A DNA stretch of 47,866 nt from Muribaculaceae bacterium (GCA_016292745.1 JAEDFO010000011.1:1-47866); one strand, 5' to 3'. Numbered from the stretch's first letter, positions 8,824 to 18,234 are shown. The notes: generated by a model not told the origin, from the letters alone. Program-made: numbers and translations.

Positions 8824-10674
8824 ATGTTAGAAAAATCGAATGTTATAGCACTTGAAAAAGTGGTAGTACGATTCTCTGGCGACTCCGGTGATGGAATGCA
8901 ACTTGCCGGTAACATCTTCTCGAATGTATCGGCACAAGTGGGCGACCAAATCTCCACTTTTCCCGACTATCCGGCTGAAATCCGCGCACCACAAGGCACA
9001 CTGAGCGGTGTGTCGGGCTTCCAAGTAAGTGTAGGCCATGGAGTTCACACCCCCGGCGACCTGGCCGATGTACTCGTGGCTATGAATCCTGCTGCACTGA
9101 AGCAGCACGCCAAGTTCTTGAAACCTAACGGAGTGGCTATCGTCGACATCGACAGCTTCCGCAAAGCCGACCTCGACAAAGCCCTCTACACCACCGACGA
9201 CCCCTACACCGAAATAGGGCTGAAGGCTCAAGTGGTTGAGGTGCCCATTTCATCGATGGTGAAAAATGCCCTTGCCGATTCTGGGATGGACCTGAAGTCG
9301 ATAATGAAGTGCAAGAACATGTTTGCGCTTGGCTTCATCTGCTGGCTCTTTGACCGTCCGGTGGAATCGGCGCTGCACTATCTGAAGAACAAATTTGCCA
9401 AGAAACCGGCCGTCTACGAGGCAAACGCCAAGGTGATTAACGCCGGTTACGACTACGGCCACAACATACATGCCTCGGTATCGACCTACCGCATTGAAAC
9501 CGACGACATCAAGCCCGGCCACTACACCGACGTCAACGGAAACACCGCCACTGCCTGGGGCTTGATTATGGCATCGGAAAAATCGGGCATGCCGCTGTTC
9601 CTGGGCAGCTACCCCATCACTCCGGCCACCGACATCCTGCACGAGCTTGCCAAGCGCAAGGACCTGGGAGTCAAGGCTTGCCAGATGGAGGACGAAATAG
9701 CCGGCGTGTGCTCGGCCATCGGAGCCTCGTTTGCCGGCAACCTGGCCGTGACAAGTACCTCCGGCCCCGGCCTGGCACTGAAGAGCGAAGGCATAGGCCT
9801 TGCCGTGATGGCCGAACTGCCGCTGGTGGTAATCGACGTACAGCGCGGCGGACCATCGACCGGACTTCCCACCAAGACCGAGCAGACCGACCTCCTACAG
9901 GCCCTATACGGCCGTAACGGCGAATCACCGCTGGCTGTAGTGGCAGCCGCCTCGCCGGCCGACTGCTTCGACATGGCATTCGAAGCCGCCCGTATAGCCG
10001 TAGAGCACACCACACCGGTGATTCTGCTCACCGATGCCTTCATAGCCAACGGCTCGACGGCATGGCGCATACCCGAAGCATCGGAATATCCCGAAATTCG
10101 TCCGCACTACGTAACCGCCGAGATGAAAGATGCCGGCTGGCGCCCATATATGCGCGACGAAAAGACCAAGGTGCGCTACATAGCCGTACCGGGCACCGAA
10201 GGCTTCACACATCGCCTCGGAGGCCTTGAAAAGGACTGCAACACCAGCGCAATATCGACCGACCCTGCCAACCACGCCAAGATGGTGGCCCTTCGAGCCG
10301 AAAAGATTGCCAACATTGCCAACGACATACCGCAGCTCGAAGTGTTCGGCGACAAGGACGCCGACACGCTGGTGATAGGCTGGGGCGGCACATTCGGACA
10401 TCTGTACACCGCAGTGAGCGAGATGAGCGCCGCCGGCAAGAAGGTGGCTCTGGCCCACTTCCGCTACATCCGCCCGTTGCCCGCCAACACCGCCGAAGTG
10501 CTGTCGCACTACAAGAAGGTGGTGGTGGCCGAGCTCAACACCGGCCAATTTGCCGACTATCTGCAGGCCAAGCACCCCGGCATCAATATCCGCCGCATCA
10601 ACAAGGTTGAAGGCCAGCCATTCTCAGTGAACGAAATAGTAGAAGGTGTAACAAAAATTATGGAGGAAAAGTGA
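8824..10674 (+). CDS. korA: 2-oxoacid:ferredoxin oxidoreductase, alpha subunit (gamma-alpha fusion; KorA)
   Basis: 616 residues. The N-terminal ~190 residues are the gamma domain (RFSGDSGDGMQLAGNIF near residues 17-33); the middle and C-terminal parts are the alpha pyrimidine-binding and transketolase-C domains (SYPITPATDILHELAKR near 260-276, then TSTSGPGLALKSEGIGLAV). This fused gamma-alpha arrangement is normal for KorA of Bacteroidota. With KorB it oxidatively decarboxylates 2-oxoglutarate (or a related 2-oxoacid) to the acyl-CoA, reducing ferredoxin, in the cytoplasm of anaerobes. It can also run reductively. Its stop overlaps the korB start, so the two are translationally coupled. Confidence 0.93.
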   Translation: MLEKSNVIALEKVVVRFSGDSGDGMQLAGNIFSNVSAQVGDQISTFPDYPAEIRAPQGTLSGVSGFQVSVGHGVHTPGDLADVLVAMNPAALKQHAKFLKPNGVAIVDIDSFRKADLDKALYTTDDPYTEIGLKAQVVEVPISSMVKNALADSGMDLKSIMKCKNMFALGFICWLFDRPVESALHYLKNKFAKKPAVYEANAKVINAGYDYGHNIHASVSTYRIETDDIKPGHYTDVNGNTATAWGLIMASEKSGMPLFLGSYPITPATDILHELAKRKDLGVKACQMEDEIAGVCSAIGASFAGNLAVTSTSGPGLALKSEGIGLAVMAELPLVVIDVQRGGPSTGLPTKTEQTDLLQALYGRNGESPLAVVAAASPADCFDMAFEAARIAVEHTTPVILLTDAFIANGSTAWRIPEASEYPEIRPHYVTAEMKDAGWRPYMRDEKTKVRYIAVPGTEGFTHRLGGLEKDCNTSAISTDPANHAKMVALRAEKIANIANDIPQLEVFGDKDADTLVIGWGGTFGHLYTAVSEMSAAGKKVALAHFRYIRPLPANTAEVLSHYKKVVVAELNTGQFADYLQAKHPGINIRRINKVEGQPFSVNEIVEGVTKIMEEK

Positions 10675-11690
10675 TGGAAGAGCAAAAGAAATATACAGCA
10701 GCCGACTATAAGAGCGACCAATACGTAAGATGGTGTCCGGGATGCGGCGACCATGCCATCCTCGCCACCCTTCACAAGGCTATGGCCGAGGTGGGCGTAG
10801 CTCCCCACAACACTGCAGTGATATCCGGTATCGGATGTAGCTCGCGACTGCCATACTACATGAACACCTATGGCTTCCACACCATCCACGGCCGCGCGGC
10901 AGCCATTGCCACCGGCTTCAAGGTAGCCAACCCAGAGATGACAGTGTGGCAGATATCGGGCGACGGCGATGGCCTGGCCATCGGCGGTAACCACTTTATC
11001 CATGCCGTTCGACGTAACGTGAACATCAACATGCTGCTTCTGAACAACAAGATATACGGACTCACCAAGGGACAGTACTCGCCGACAAGCGACCGCGGCT
11101 TCGTGTCGAAATCGTCGCCCTACGGCACCACCGAGGACCCGTTTATCCCGGCAGAGCTGGTGTTTGGCGCCCGTGGCAACTTCTTTGCCCGCAGCATCGA
11201 CATCGAGCTGAAGATATCGCAGGAAGTGATGGTAGCCGCTGCCCGCCACGAAGGCGCATCGGTGGTTGAGATGCTTCAGAACTGCGTGATATTCAACAAC
11301 GGCATCCACAGCTACATTACCGACAAGGAGACACGCGCTGAGCGCACCATCCACCTGGTTCACGGCGAGAAGATGCTGTTTGGCAAGGAGATGAACAAGG
11401 GCCTCGTGCAGGACGGCTTCGGGCTGAAGGCCGTTGAACTTGGCAAGGACGGCTACAGCATCGACGATGTGCTGGTTCACGACGCACATTGCCGAGAGAA
11501 CTTCCTGCATCAGCAGCTGGCCATGATGGATGGCCACACACTGCCGCTTGCCATCGGTGTGATTCGCGACGTAGAGGCTCCTGTGTACGACCAGGAGGTG
11601 GCTCACCAAGTGGAAGAGGTGAAAAAGAAGAAAGGCTTCACATCGCTTCGTGAGCTGATACTCAGCGGCGATGTATGGGAAGTTAAGTAA
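10674..11690 (+). CDS. korB: 2-oxoacid:ferredoxin oxidoreductase, beta subunit (KorB)
   Basis: 338 residues from the ATG at 10674, which overlaps the korA TGA (10672-10674) by one base. A GTG one codon upstream is possible, but the ATG has a good purine-rich ribosome site (GGAGGAAAA) at the end of korA. The protein binds thiamine diphosphate: WCPGCGDHAILATLHKAM near the N-terminus, then the GDGDGLAIGGNH cofactor motif with NNKIYGLTKGQ about 30 residues later. The beta subunit carries TPP and an iron-sulfur cluster and does the decarboxylation with KorA. The pair ends in a strong stem-loop 27 nt after the stop, so it is a two-gene operon. Confidence 0.93.
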   Translation: MEEQKKYTAADYKSDQYVRWCPGCGDHAILATLHKAMAEVGVAPHNTAVISGIGCSSRLPYYMNTYGFHTIHGRAAAIATGFKVANPEMTVWQISGDGDGLAIGGNHFIHAVRRNVNINMLLLNNKIYGLTKGQYSPTSDRGFVSKSSPYGTTEDPFIPAELVFGARGNFFARSIDIELKISQEVMVAAARHEGASVVEMLQNCVIFNNGIHSYITDKETRAERTIHLVHGEKMLFGKEMNKGLVQDGFGLKAVELGKDGYSIDDVLVHDAHCRENFLHQQLAMMDGHTLPLAIGVIRDVEAPVYDQEVAHQVEEVKKKKGFTSLRELILSGDVWEVK

Positions 11691-11716
11691 ACCAAGAACC
11701 TATAAGTACAATTGAT

Positions 11717-11750
11717 AAGCGGCTGCAATTCCTTATGGATGCAGCCGCTT
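11717..11750 (+). terminator. Terminator of korAB
   Basis: A perfect 11-bp stem, AAGCGGCTGCA / TGCAGCCGCTT, around a 12-nt loop. The downstream sequence (CGATTATATAT) is AT-rich without a clean T-run. Confidence 0.7.
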
Positions 11751-11809
11751 CGATTATATATGTAGAGTCTTGAATTTGGGTTCTGAAGTAAAAGACTCAG
11801 CTAACGTGT

Positions 11810-12460
11810 TCAAGGATTCACTCGGACAGCGCTGGTGAGGTTGCGAATGCTGTCGCGCTTGGCACGCATCTCCTTCTCGCGGTCCTTGAAGCGAGATTTT
11901 AGGCTGTCGGATTTGGCCTTCATGTGCTGTTTAAGAGCCTGATTGCTTTTGCGGGCGCTGTCGCGCTTCATTGATGTTTCCTTTCTGAGCTGCTCGCGGC
12001 GCATTTTGCGCTTTGCGGGGTCGTCGAGCTCCTTGTTTCGCTTGCGGTCGAGCTGATGACGGATTTTCTCATTGATTTTGCTTTCGGCAGCGAGGAAACG
12101 CGACAATTGCTCGGGATTGAGGACGCTACGGAGGTCCTTTACAAGCTGTTTCTGTGCATCGAAGATGCTCTTCTTGCAGTCGAGCATCTGGCAAGTGTGG
12201 TTACAGGCCTCGTCGGAGCTTTTGAACCCAGCTTTTCCGGGATGCTTAGGGAACTTGATAGAGCGCACCTTCTCAAGGTATTTCTTGTAGATGGGCGACA
12301 TCTGTTCGGTTTGTTCGTTGGAGAGCTTCAGCTCGTCCTGAATCATTTTTACGCGTGAATTGAAGAATTGCTCACGCTGCTCTTCGGTGAATTTGGGCTG
12401 AGCCGATACGGCAGCCAAAGCGAAGAGTATGAGGCTTAAAGTGAAGATTAATTTACGCAT
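11810..12460 (-). CDS. CpxP/Spy-like periplasmic helical protein
   Basis: 216 residues; signal peptide MRKLIFTLSLILFALAAVSA. The mature protein is highly charged and predicted almost wholly helical: an N-terminal FTEEQREQFF...LKLSNEQTEQMSPIYKKYL segment and a second LNPEQLSRFL segment resemble the paired LTxxQ-type motifs of Spy/CpxP periplasmic chaperones. The C-terminal third is Lys/Arg-rich and likely coiled. It lies 26 nt after the anti-sigma candidate and in the same direction as the ECF sigma gene, so it is probably the third gene of that operon and may sense or buffer misfolded envelope proteins. The function is inferred from fold and context only. Confidence 0.7.
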   Translation of the reverse strand: MRKLIFTLSLILFALAAVSAQPKFTEEQREQFFNSRVKMIQDELKLSNEQTEQMSPIYKKYLEKVRSIKFPKHPGKAGFKSSDEACNHTCQMLDCKKSIFDAQKQLVKDLRSVLNPEQLSRFLAAESKINEKIRHQLDRKRNKELDDPAKRKMRREQLRKETSMKRDSARKSNQALKQHMKAKSDSLKSRFKDREKEMRAKRDSIRNLTSAVRVNP

Positions 12461-12486
12461 AACTGGATTGATATGATTTTAAGATG

Positions 12487-12813
12487 TTAATATTCAGGTA
12501 CTTCAACGTAGTATTGGTCGAGAACTTCGAGTTGTTCGGCCGACATTGTTGCCAGGAGCTCGTCGATAGGTATTGCATCGGCATAAGAAGGCTGAGCAGC
12601 CTTGTCGAAGAGCGATTCGGAGCAGATAACAGCGGCAATACAAGCGGCGGCTGCCGACACAGATATTATAGAGCGACGAAGCAGTGAAGCGCGAGCATTT
12701 CGGCGTGCGGCCTCGGCAGGAGCAGAGGCGGTGCAACGGTCGACGAGACGGTCGACATAGTCTTTGTCCTCGATAAAGGGCATTCGGCGGCCAATGTTAT
12801 TGAAATCGTTCAT
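12487..12813 (-). CDS. Small single-pass membrane protein, candidate anti-sigma factor
   Basis: 108 residues. A cytoplasmic N-terminus of ~47 residues with basic character (ARRNARASLLRR) precedes one membrane helix (about 49-68, SIISVSAAAACIAAVICSES) and a short acidic periplasmic tail containing LLATMSAEQLEVLDQYY. Its ATG overlaps the TGA of the ECF sigma gene (ATGA), which indicates translational coupling and fits the usual sigma/anti-sigma pairing. It has no recognisable zinc-binding anti-sigma motif. The anti-sigma role is inference from position and topology. Confidence 0.65.
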   Translation of the reverse strand: MNDFNNIGRRMPFIEDKDYVDRLVDRCTASAPAEAARRNARASLLRRSIISVSAAAACIAAVICSESLFDKAAQPSYADAIPIDELLATMSAEQLEVLDQYYVEVPEY

Positions 12814-13364
12814 AATGAATTCTCCTTTATATAGTCTTTAATTTTATCGACAGCGAAATGGTAGTTGGCCTTCAGAGTGTTGACGTTCTTACCGGTAACC
12901 TTGGCAATTTCCTCGTAAGAGAGCTCGTCGTAGTATCGCATGTTGAAAGCGATGCGCTGCTGCGTAGGGAGCGTAAGGAGCGCCTTCTGGAAAAGGACCT
13001 CAACAGAATGGGCATCGATGCCGTTTTCGGCGGTGATACGGTCGGCGAGTTCAAGGCCGAGAGCATCGACCGAGCGGAACAATCCGGCCTGACGCTGAAG
13101 CCAGCGGATAGCCTCATTTGTGGCGATGCGGTAAATCCAGGTAGAAAGGGCGCTCTCGCCCTTGAATTTGGGGAAATGGCGGAAAATGTTGATAGAAGTT
13201 TCCTGCATCACGTCCTCGGCATCGTCGTGGCTGACAACAATACGACGGATGTGCCAATAAATCTTGTCGCCGTATGTACGCATCAACAGGGAGAAGCCCT
13301 CGTTGGCGGTAGATTGTTGGCGCATCAGAGATATTATCTTGTCGTCGATGTTTTTGTCGGCCAT
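12810..13364 (-). CDS. RNA polymerase ECF sigma factor
   Basis: 184 residues. Region 2 is clear (YGDKIYWHIRRIVVSHDDAEDVMQETSINIF, then STWIYRIATNEAIRWLQRQ) and region 4 follows (TLPTQQRIAFNMRYYDELS, then YEEIAKVTGKNVNTLKANYH). Such factors direct RNA polymerase to a small regulon when released from their anti-sigma. It is the first gene of a three-gene minus-strand operon with a small membrane protein and a CpxP/Spy-like protein. The sequence just upstream has CGTATCTTAC about 35 nt before the ATG, not a full housekeeping box, so autoregulation is possible but not shown. Confidence 0.92.
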   Translation of the reverse strand: MADKNIDDKIISLMRQQSTANEGFSLLMRTYGDKIYWHIRRIVVSHDDAEDVMQETSINIFRHFPKFKGESALSTWIYRIATNEAIRWLQRQAGLFRSVDALGLELADRITAENGIDAHSVEVLFQKALLTLPTQQRIAFNMRYYDELSYEEIAKVTGKNVNTLKANYHFAVDKIKDYIKENSL

Positions 13365-13512
13365 TTTGTTATCGTCGTTTCTGATTATTAGAACCGTAAG
13401 ATACGAAAAAGTTTATTCATATTGTTATTTTTTCCCAGTGGAAAATTTTGCCAGGGCGCGGAGCCGGCAATTGACAGGAATGCAAAGATAGCCTACAGTG
13501 TGGCGATTTTTG

Positions 13513-13643
13513 TGCGAAAACCGCCACGAGGTGGGCCGTTTCGCACCATTGAGGTGTCATCGCCTCGGGCGTTGGCAGTTGGCGCCGTTGGGATGTGGCG
13601 GTTTTCGCAATGCTGAGGGGTGGTGTTGGTGGTAATTTTGCGG
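13513..13643. repeat. Second copy of the palindromic intergenic repeat (inverted, shortened)
   Basis: The core copy at 13595-13643 (begins GTGGCGGTTTTCGCAATG, ends GGTAATTTTGCGG) matches the 48-nt arms at 6.3-6.5 kb, with one inserted base. A 15-nt inverted piece of the core lies at 13513-13527. Between them, 13558-13574 is the exact reverse complement of 6350-6366 in the first element, and its distance to the adjacent core (20 nt versus 21) is preserved. So this is the first element in reverse orientation with its far half shortened. It fills the gap 13365-13664 between the ECF sigma gene and the susF terminator; no gene is seen there. Confidence 0.7.
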
Positions 13644-13664
13644 TGAGGATTTGGTTAAAATGCA

Positions 13665-13697
13665 AAGCGGGCTGTGGGGATTGCCCACAGCCCGCTT
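13665..13697 (-). terminator. Terminator of the susCDEF operon
   Basis: A perfect 14-bp stem (AAGCGGGCTGTGGG / CCCACAGCCCGCTT) with a 5-nt loop, followed on the minus strand by TGCATTTT. It lies 19 nt beyond the susF stop codon. Confidence 0.8.
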
Positions 13698-13716
13698 ATA
13701 TGGGTTATGCCGGATG

Positions 13717-15282
13717 TTATTCGGCTTTGCTTACGGTGATAATCATTTCGTTGAGGTCGGCGGTAACAGTGTACTTGCCGGCGGGAACAACGAAGCAGCC
13801 TTCGGTTTGAGCTTCGGCAACAGCCATTGCCATGCCGTCCTCGAATTCGAGGTCAACATTGCCGTCGTTGCCCGAGCCAACCTGAACTGATTTGTCCCAA
13901 GTGCCATTGAGTTCGGTGAAGAAACGGAAGTAGCTCTTGCCGTCGCCACTATCGGGGAAGTCGAAAGTGCCGGTGTAGATGTTAGAGCCGTTCTTGCACA
14001 CCATCTCGCCTTCGGTAGCAGTTGCGGCGGTGTTCCAGCCGTTGAGGTTACCAACAACGTAGAGGTATGTCCACTGCGATGGGTCTTCGGGAACGAGTTC
14101 CATTTTGAATGTCATAGCGTCGAGGTCGACTGTGAAGTTATAGTCGGCAGCGGCGTCGAGGTTGAATTCGAAGCTACCCTTACCAGCCACGATATCGCCG
14201 GAGTAATTTCCGTCGACGAGCTTGTCGGTGCAGTTGATAGGCGAATCGTTAACCTGCGAGCCATAAGAGTTCGATTCCCAATCGCCGAGAGCGGCATAGA
14301 AGCGGAACATGTTCTGGCCAGCGTTGAGCGAAACGGTACCGGCGTAAACTGCGCCAGTGGTCTTGTTCAACGGGACATCGCCACCGTTGATGTTCCATCC
14401 GTTAGGAGTACCGATAACGTATAACTGCGATGGTTCGAGTTTCTTGACGAGCTTGTAGGTGTTGTCCATCATGTTGATTGTGAGGACGTAAGTTCCGGCT
14501 TCAACAATCTGGGCAGCGTTAGCGCCCGAGTTGATGAGTTTACCTTCCATAGCAGTGTCGCCGTCGGTAACAACACCGATAATGTTTGTGTTGTTCCAAG
14601 TGAGACCGCTTTCAACGGCAGATTGCGGAACAATCTTCCAGTAGCAGTTGGCGTCGCACTTGAATGTAACGGTGAATTCCGGATCGTCGTAAACGTCGGC
14701 GTCAGAGTGGTCGAACTTGATGAGTGTATCCCAGCTCCAACCTTGCATTCCACCGATGAGGTAGTAGGCCGATTCGATAGTGAACGATTCAGGGATAGGA
14801 GTAACCGATACCTTTGTTGCAGCGAAGTAAGTGTCCTTCGTTCCGACACGAGTCCACGATTTGCCTTCGGCGATGAAAGCAGCGAAACGGAAGTATAGGT
14901 CGCGGGCCTTAGGCGAGCGGCCATAGAATTCGCGGAACAGGCTGTTAACTTTAGCCTTGTCGACGTTGCCATTGACAACGCTCAAAGGCTGAGCGTTAGA
15001 GAAGTTCTCATCGCTGCCGACATATGCCACGTATTCAACAGTCTGGCCTTCGGTGAGGGCAGGAGTCTGAACTGTCTTGACAGCGTTTAACGACTCGGTG
15101 CTGAGAGTTGACAGGTCGAGGGCAGCGCCAAGGTTATCGCCGAGGCCCACAGAGAGGCCGTCGAACGACATCAGAGGCTCCTGCGGGTTGGTTTGCGGCT
15201 TGCCTTCTTCGAAATCGATGTCTTCGCACGAAACGAATGTCAGGGCAAGCATCGACATTAAAAATATAGCAAATTTTTTCAT
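13717..15282 (-). CDS. susF: SusF-like outer-membrane glycan-binding lipoprotein
   Basis: 521 residues from the ATG at 15282; an upstream in-frame ATG (15336) would add a non-signal stretch. Lipobox LTFVSC with Cys19, followed by acidic EDIDFEE, which fits a surface-export signal. After an N-terminal spacer domain come three carbohydrate-binding modules of the SusE/SusF type, starting near residues 173 (YYLIGGMQGW), 287 (LYVIGTPNGWN) and 407 (LYVVGNLNGWN). B. thetaiotaomicron SusF also has three such modules and SusE two, which is the pattern here. It is surface-exposed and holds glycan near the SusCD importer. Last gene of the operon, followed by a strong terminator. Confidence 0.85.
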   Translation of the reverse strand: MKKFAIFLMSMLALTFVSCEDIDFEEGKPQTNPQEPLMSFDGLSVGLGDNLGAALDLSTLSTESLNAVKTVQTPALTEGQTVEYVAYVGSDENFSNAQPLSVVNGNVDKAKVNSLFREFYGRSPKARDLYFRFAAFIAEGKSWTRVGTKDTYFAATKVSVTPIPESFTIESAYYLIGGMQGWSWDTLIKFDHSDADVYDDPEFTVTFKCDANCYWKIVPQSAVESGLTWNNTNIIGVVTDGDTAMEGKLINSGANAAQIVEAGTYVLTINMMDNTYKLVKKLEPSQLYVIGTPNGWNINGGDVPLNKTTGAVYAGTVSLNAGQNMFRFYAALGDWESNSYGSQVNDSPINCTDKLVDGNYSGDIVAGKGSFEFNLDAAADYNFTVDLDAMTFKMELVPEDPSQWTYLYVVGNLNGWNTAATATEGEMVCKNGSNIYTGTFDFPDSGDGKSYFRFFTELNGTWDKSVQVGSGNDGNVDLEFEDGMAMAVAEAQTEGCFVVPAGKYTVTADLNEMIITVSKAE

Positions 15283-15356
15283 ATTCTGTCTTTTATTAGG
15301 GGCCGGCGGCGAGGAATAGGCGCCCCGCCGCGGCACCCGATGATGTTTGTTTATTT

Positions 15357-16523
15357 TTACTTAACGCTACCTGATTCGTTAGCGAAATCGAGAGTAATCA
15401 CAGTTCCGGCAGCACCGGTGATAGAGTATTCGGCACCCTTGTCGCCAGCCCAGTTGTCGTTGATTGCGTCGTTTTCGCGGTAGTAGATAGTCGAGCCACC
15501 CTTGAGAGTGAATTCGAGCTGCCACCACGACAGACCAGCCCAGTCAGGATTGATACACATACGCACTTCGCCACCGGCAGCCAGAGCAGGAGAAACGAAT
15601 ACGCCATTCTTTTCGGTAGGAATCGAGAACTTCCAAGCGTCGTTCTTTTCCCAGATGCCACCGTTGGTTGCACCGAAGATATAAACGTTAGGTTCGAATA
15701 CGTCGACAGTGAAAGTGTAGTCGCGGCCTTCGATACCAACAGTGAGACCGATGATATACCAGCCCGGAGTGGTAACACCAACGTTGCCGCCGGCGTCGAT
15801 AAGTCCACCACAAGCCTTGTCGTTACCAATCTTTATCTTTGAGAAACCAACTTCGTTGCCGTCCCACGACTTGGCCCAGTTGAACTTGAAGCCTTGGTCG
15901 TCGATGTAGCGGATAGTCCACCACTTGTCGGGGTTAGCGTTAGCAACCACCATCTTGGCGCACGAGCCCCAATCCCAGCCGTTGAAACCGCCAATCATAT
16001 ACATCTGCTCAGGGAGAACCACGTCGGGCAGAGCGTAGTAAAGGAGGACGTTGGGAAGTTCGATGATGTTGGAGTAGATAACCGATTCGTCGCCCACGTT
16101 AGGCAGTTCGGCGCGCAGGCGCACATAAGCCTTTACGGCTTCGGCGGGAACGGTAGATTCGTCGATAACGCCGTAAGCAGTGTTAAGGGCGATAGCGAGT
16201 TCGTTAGCGTTGACGTCCATTTTGCACAGACGGTATGTGCTGGTGAGCTCCACGGGGTTTGCGAAGTCGCTTGAAGCCGACACTTCGACGTGATATACAG
16301 TAGCGGCAGCATAAGGATAGTTAGGCTGCGAGCAAGTGAGCTGCACGGCATCGGTGTTCTTCAGGTCGTAGAGGCCCGATGCGTACTTCGGGGTGTTGAG
16401 GACAAACGAGGTAGGTTTCTGGAACACCGGGTTGTTGTCCATATCGCTTTCGCAAGATGTAGTGGCCAGAGCCATAACACCCATCAAGAAAGCCATGAAT
16501 AGTATATTGAATTTCTTATTCAT
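15357..16523 (-). CDS. susE: SusE-like outer-membrane glycan-binding lipoprotein
   Basis: 388 residues; lipobox ALATTSC followed by ESDMDNN. The N-terminal part is the SusE Ig-like domain (VFQKPTSFVLNTPKYASGLY, then LTCSQPNYPY), and two C-terminal modules contain MYMIGGFNGWDWG and VYIFGATNGGIWEKNDAW, with tryptophans placed as in starch-binding SusE. B. thetaiotaomicron SusE is almost the same length (387 residues, from memory). It binds glycan at the cell surface and works with SusC, SusD and SusF. It lies 31 nt after susD and 74 nt before susF. Confidence 0.85.
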   Translation of the reverse strand: MNKKFNILFMAFLMGVMALATTSCESDMDNNPVFQKPTSFVLNTPKYASGLYDLKNTDAVQLTCSQPNYPYAAATVYHVEVSASSDFANPVELTSTYRLCKMDVNANELAIALNTAYGVIDESTVPAEAVKAYVRLRAELPNVGDESVIYSNIIELPNVLLYYALPDVVLPEQMYMIGGFNGWDWGSCAKMVVANANPDKWWTIRYIDDQGFKFNWAKSWDGNEVGFSKIKIGNDKACGGLIDAGGNVGVTTPGWYIIGLTVGIEGRDYTFTVDVFEPNVYIFGATNGGIWEKNDAWKFSIPTEKNGVFVSPALAAGGEVRMCINPDWAGLSWWQLEFTLKGGSTIYYRENDAINDNWAGDKGAEYSITGAAGTVITLDFANESGSVK

Positions 16524-16554
16524 CGTTGTTCAGATTAAATGGATGTAATAATCA

Positions 16555-18234
16555 TTAATAACCCGGGTTTTGCTGGAATTCGGGTTGAGCCGAGAGAACG
16601 TTAGTAGGGATAGGGAACAGGTTGCGATGTTCGCTGAAGGCAGCACCGGCATCAACATTTCCCTTGAAAGCCCACACGTAAGAACCGCTGGCATATTTAC
16701 CGAAACGGATAAGGTCGGTACGGCGGCAGCATTCCCAGTAGAGTTCGCGAGCGCGTTCGTCGAGGATGTTGTCGGCGGTGAGGTCCTTAGCTTCCCATTC
16801 CTTGACACCGGCGCGGTGACGGATATAGTTGGCATAAGTGAGAGCCTTCGAGGCGTCGCCCACGTGGCCCACTACATTACATTCGGCATACATCAGATAA
16901 ACGTCGGCCAGGCGGAAGAGAGGTAGGTCGGTATTAGGGAACGAAGTTGTAACGGCAGCCTTCGAGCCGGTTGCGTCGTAGATACCACCGTTTTCGGGGC
17001 TCCATTCGCCGTTTGTACCCTTCTTGAGGTTTGTGAACTTGATGATAGCGTAACCGTCGGTGAATTCGCTGAAGTTGGTGTTCTCTTTCTTGAAACCGTT
17101 GGCTTCGCGGCACCACATCGACCAGCGAACGTCGTTCGAGGGGTCGTCGGTAGCGAACTTGTCGGCAAAAGAAGCAGTTGCGTGCATACAACCCCATTGC
17201 GAAGAGATACCGTAGTCGAGCATGCTCATATATGGGTCAGAGGGTTCGGTGCGGTCCATGTTCTTGATAGCAGCAGCGATGAGGAACATAGTTCCGCCGT
17301 AAGGCTGAACGAATTCAGAGTCGTAAGGGATACCCCAGAGGATTTCGTTTTCGGCCGAGTTGCTGCCACCTGGCATATAATCTTCGTTGTTACCGCAGAA
17401 GAGGTAGAGATAGTGGTTAGCGAGGCCCGAGCCTTCGAAACCGCCGCCCTGATGGCGAGCGATGATGTTTTCGCAGTGTTCGGCACACTTTGCGTAGCCG
17501 TCAACGGCGCCGTCGGTGTAAACCTTAGCGTTGAGGTAAAGGCGAGCCAGCAGAGCTTCGGCACCGTCGATACCCACGCGACCGTAGTTAACGGGGCGGT
17601 TCTTGGCCTTGAACTGAGCCACGATGTCTTCGAGTTCGGCAGTGAGCCAGTCGTAGAGTTCGCGACGAGTTTTCTGCACAGGGTTAGCGCCTACTTCAGC
17701 GTTTTCGTCGATGAACGAAGCGTTACCGAAGATATCGATAGCATTGAAGTAGCTGAGAGCACGGAGAGTGCGGGCTTCGAGCTTCATGAGCTGAGCATCT
17801 TCGCTGTCGCCAGCGTTCTTGAGGAAGTCGTTACAGATAGAGATATGCACGTAGAAACGCGAGTAAGTACCGTAGATGGTAGCGGTGCTGGCATCCCAAG
17901 AGTTAGTGTTAAGTTCAGCCACGCCGACATCTTTCCAAATCCATTTTGATTCGTCGGTAGTGAATTCGTTCATCATGAACCAGGCACGGGTGTATTGTCC
18001 TGTACCACCGTCGAGACCATCGACATCGGAAGCGCCGTTAGGGCCACCTTGACCGGAAACAGCGAGACAAGAGTAGCATTTGTTCAGGATACCGAGCAAA
18101 GCCTCAGAATCAGCGATCTGGCCGGTAGAGTTCGGGTCGTTCGGTTCCAGATCCAAGTCGCCGACGCAAGAAGTGGCAGTAGAGAGCACGAGAGCGCCGA
18201 GGGCTATAAGTGATTTATATATAAATTTCTTCAT
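16555..18234 (-). CDS. susD: SusD/RagB-family glycan-binding lipoprotein
   Basis: 559 residues; lipobox LSTATSC with GDLDLEPND behind it. SusD features: an alpha-helical TPR-like N-terminal half (LRALSYFNAIDIFGNASFID), a family motif region (DLPLFRLADVYLMYAECNV), and the family ending (LFPIPTNVLSAQPEFQQNPGY). SusD caps the SusC channel as a lid and presents oligosaccharide for uptake. It lies 26 nt after susC in the same operon. Confidence 0.95.
   Translation of the reverse strand: MKKFIYKSLIALGALVLSTATSCVGDLDLEPNDPNSTGQIADSEALLGILNKCYSCLAVSGQGGPNGASDVDGLDGGTGQYTRAWFMMNEFTTDESKWIWKDVGVAELNTNSWDASTATIYGTYSRFYVHISICNDFLKNAGDSEDAQLMKLEARTLRALSYFNAIDIFGNASFIDENAEVGANPVQKTRRELYDWLTAELEDIVAQFKAKNRPVNYGRVGIDGAEALLARLYLNAKVYTDGAVDGYAKCAEHCENIIARHQGGGFEGSGLANHYLYLFCGNNEDYMPGGSNSAENEILWGIPYDSEFVQPYGGTMFLIAAAIKNMDRTEPSDPYMSMLDYGISSQWGCMHATASFADKFATDDPSNDVRWSMWCREANGFKKENTNFSEFTDGYAIIKFTNLKKGTNGEWSPENGGIYDATGSKAAVTTSFPNTDLPLFRLADVYLMYAECNVVGHVGDASKALTYANYIRHRAGVKEWEAKDLTADNILDERARELYWECCRRTDLIRFGKYASGSYVWAFKGNVDAGAAFSEHRNLFPIPTNVLSAQPEFQQNPGY

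Noticed and set aside
10557..11609. 350-codon minus-strand open frame opposite korB
   Set aside because: Antisense to a well-conserved gene; low-complexity His/Val composition.
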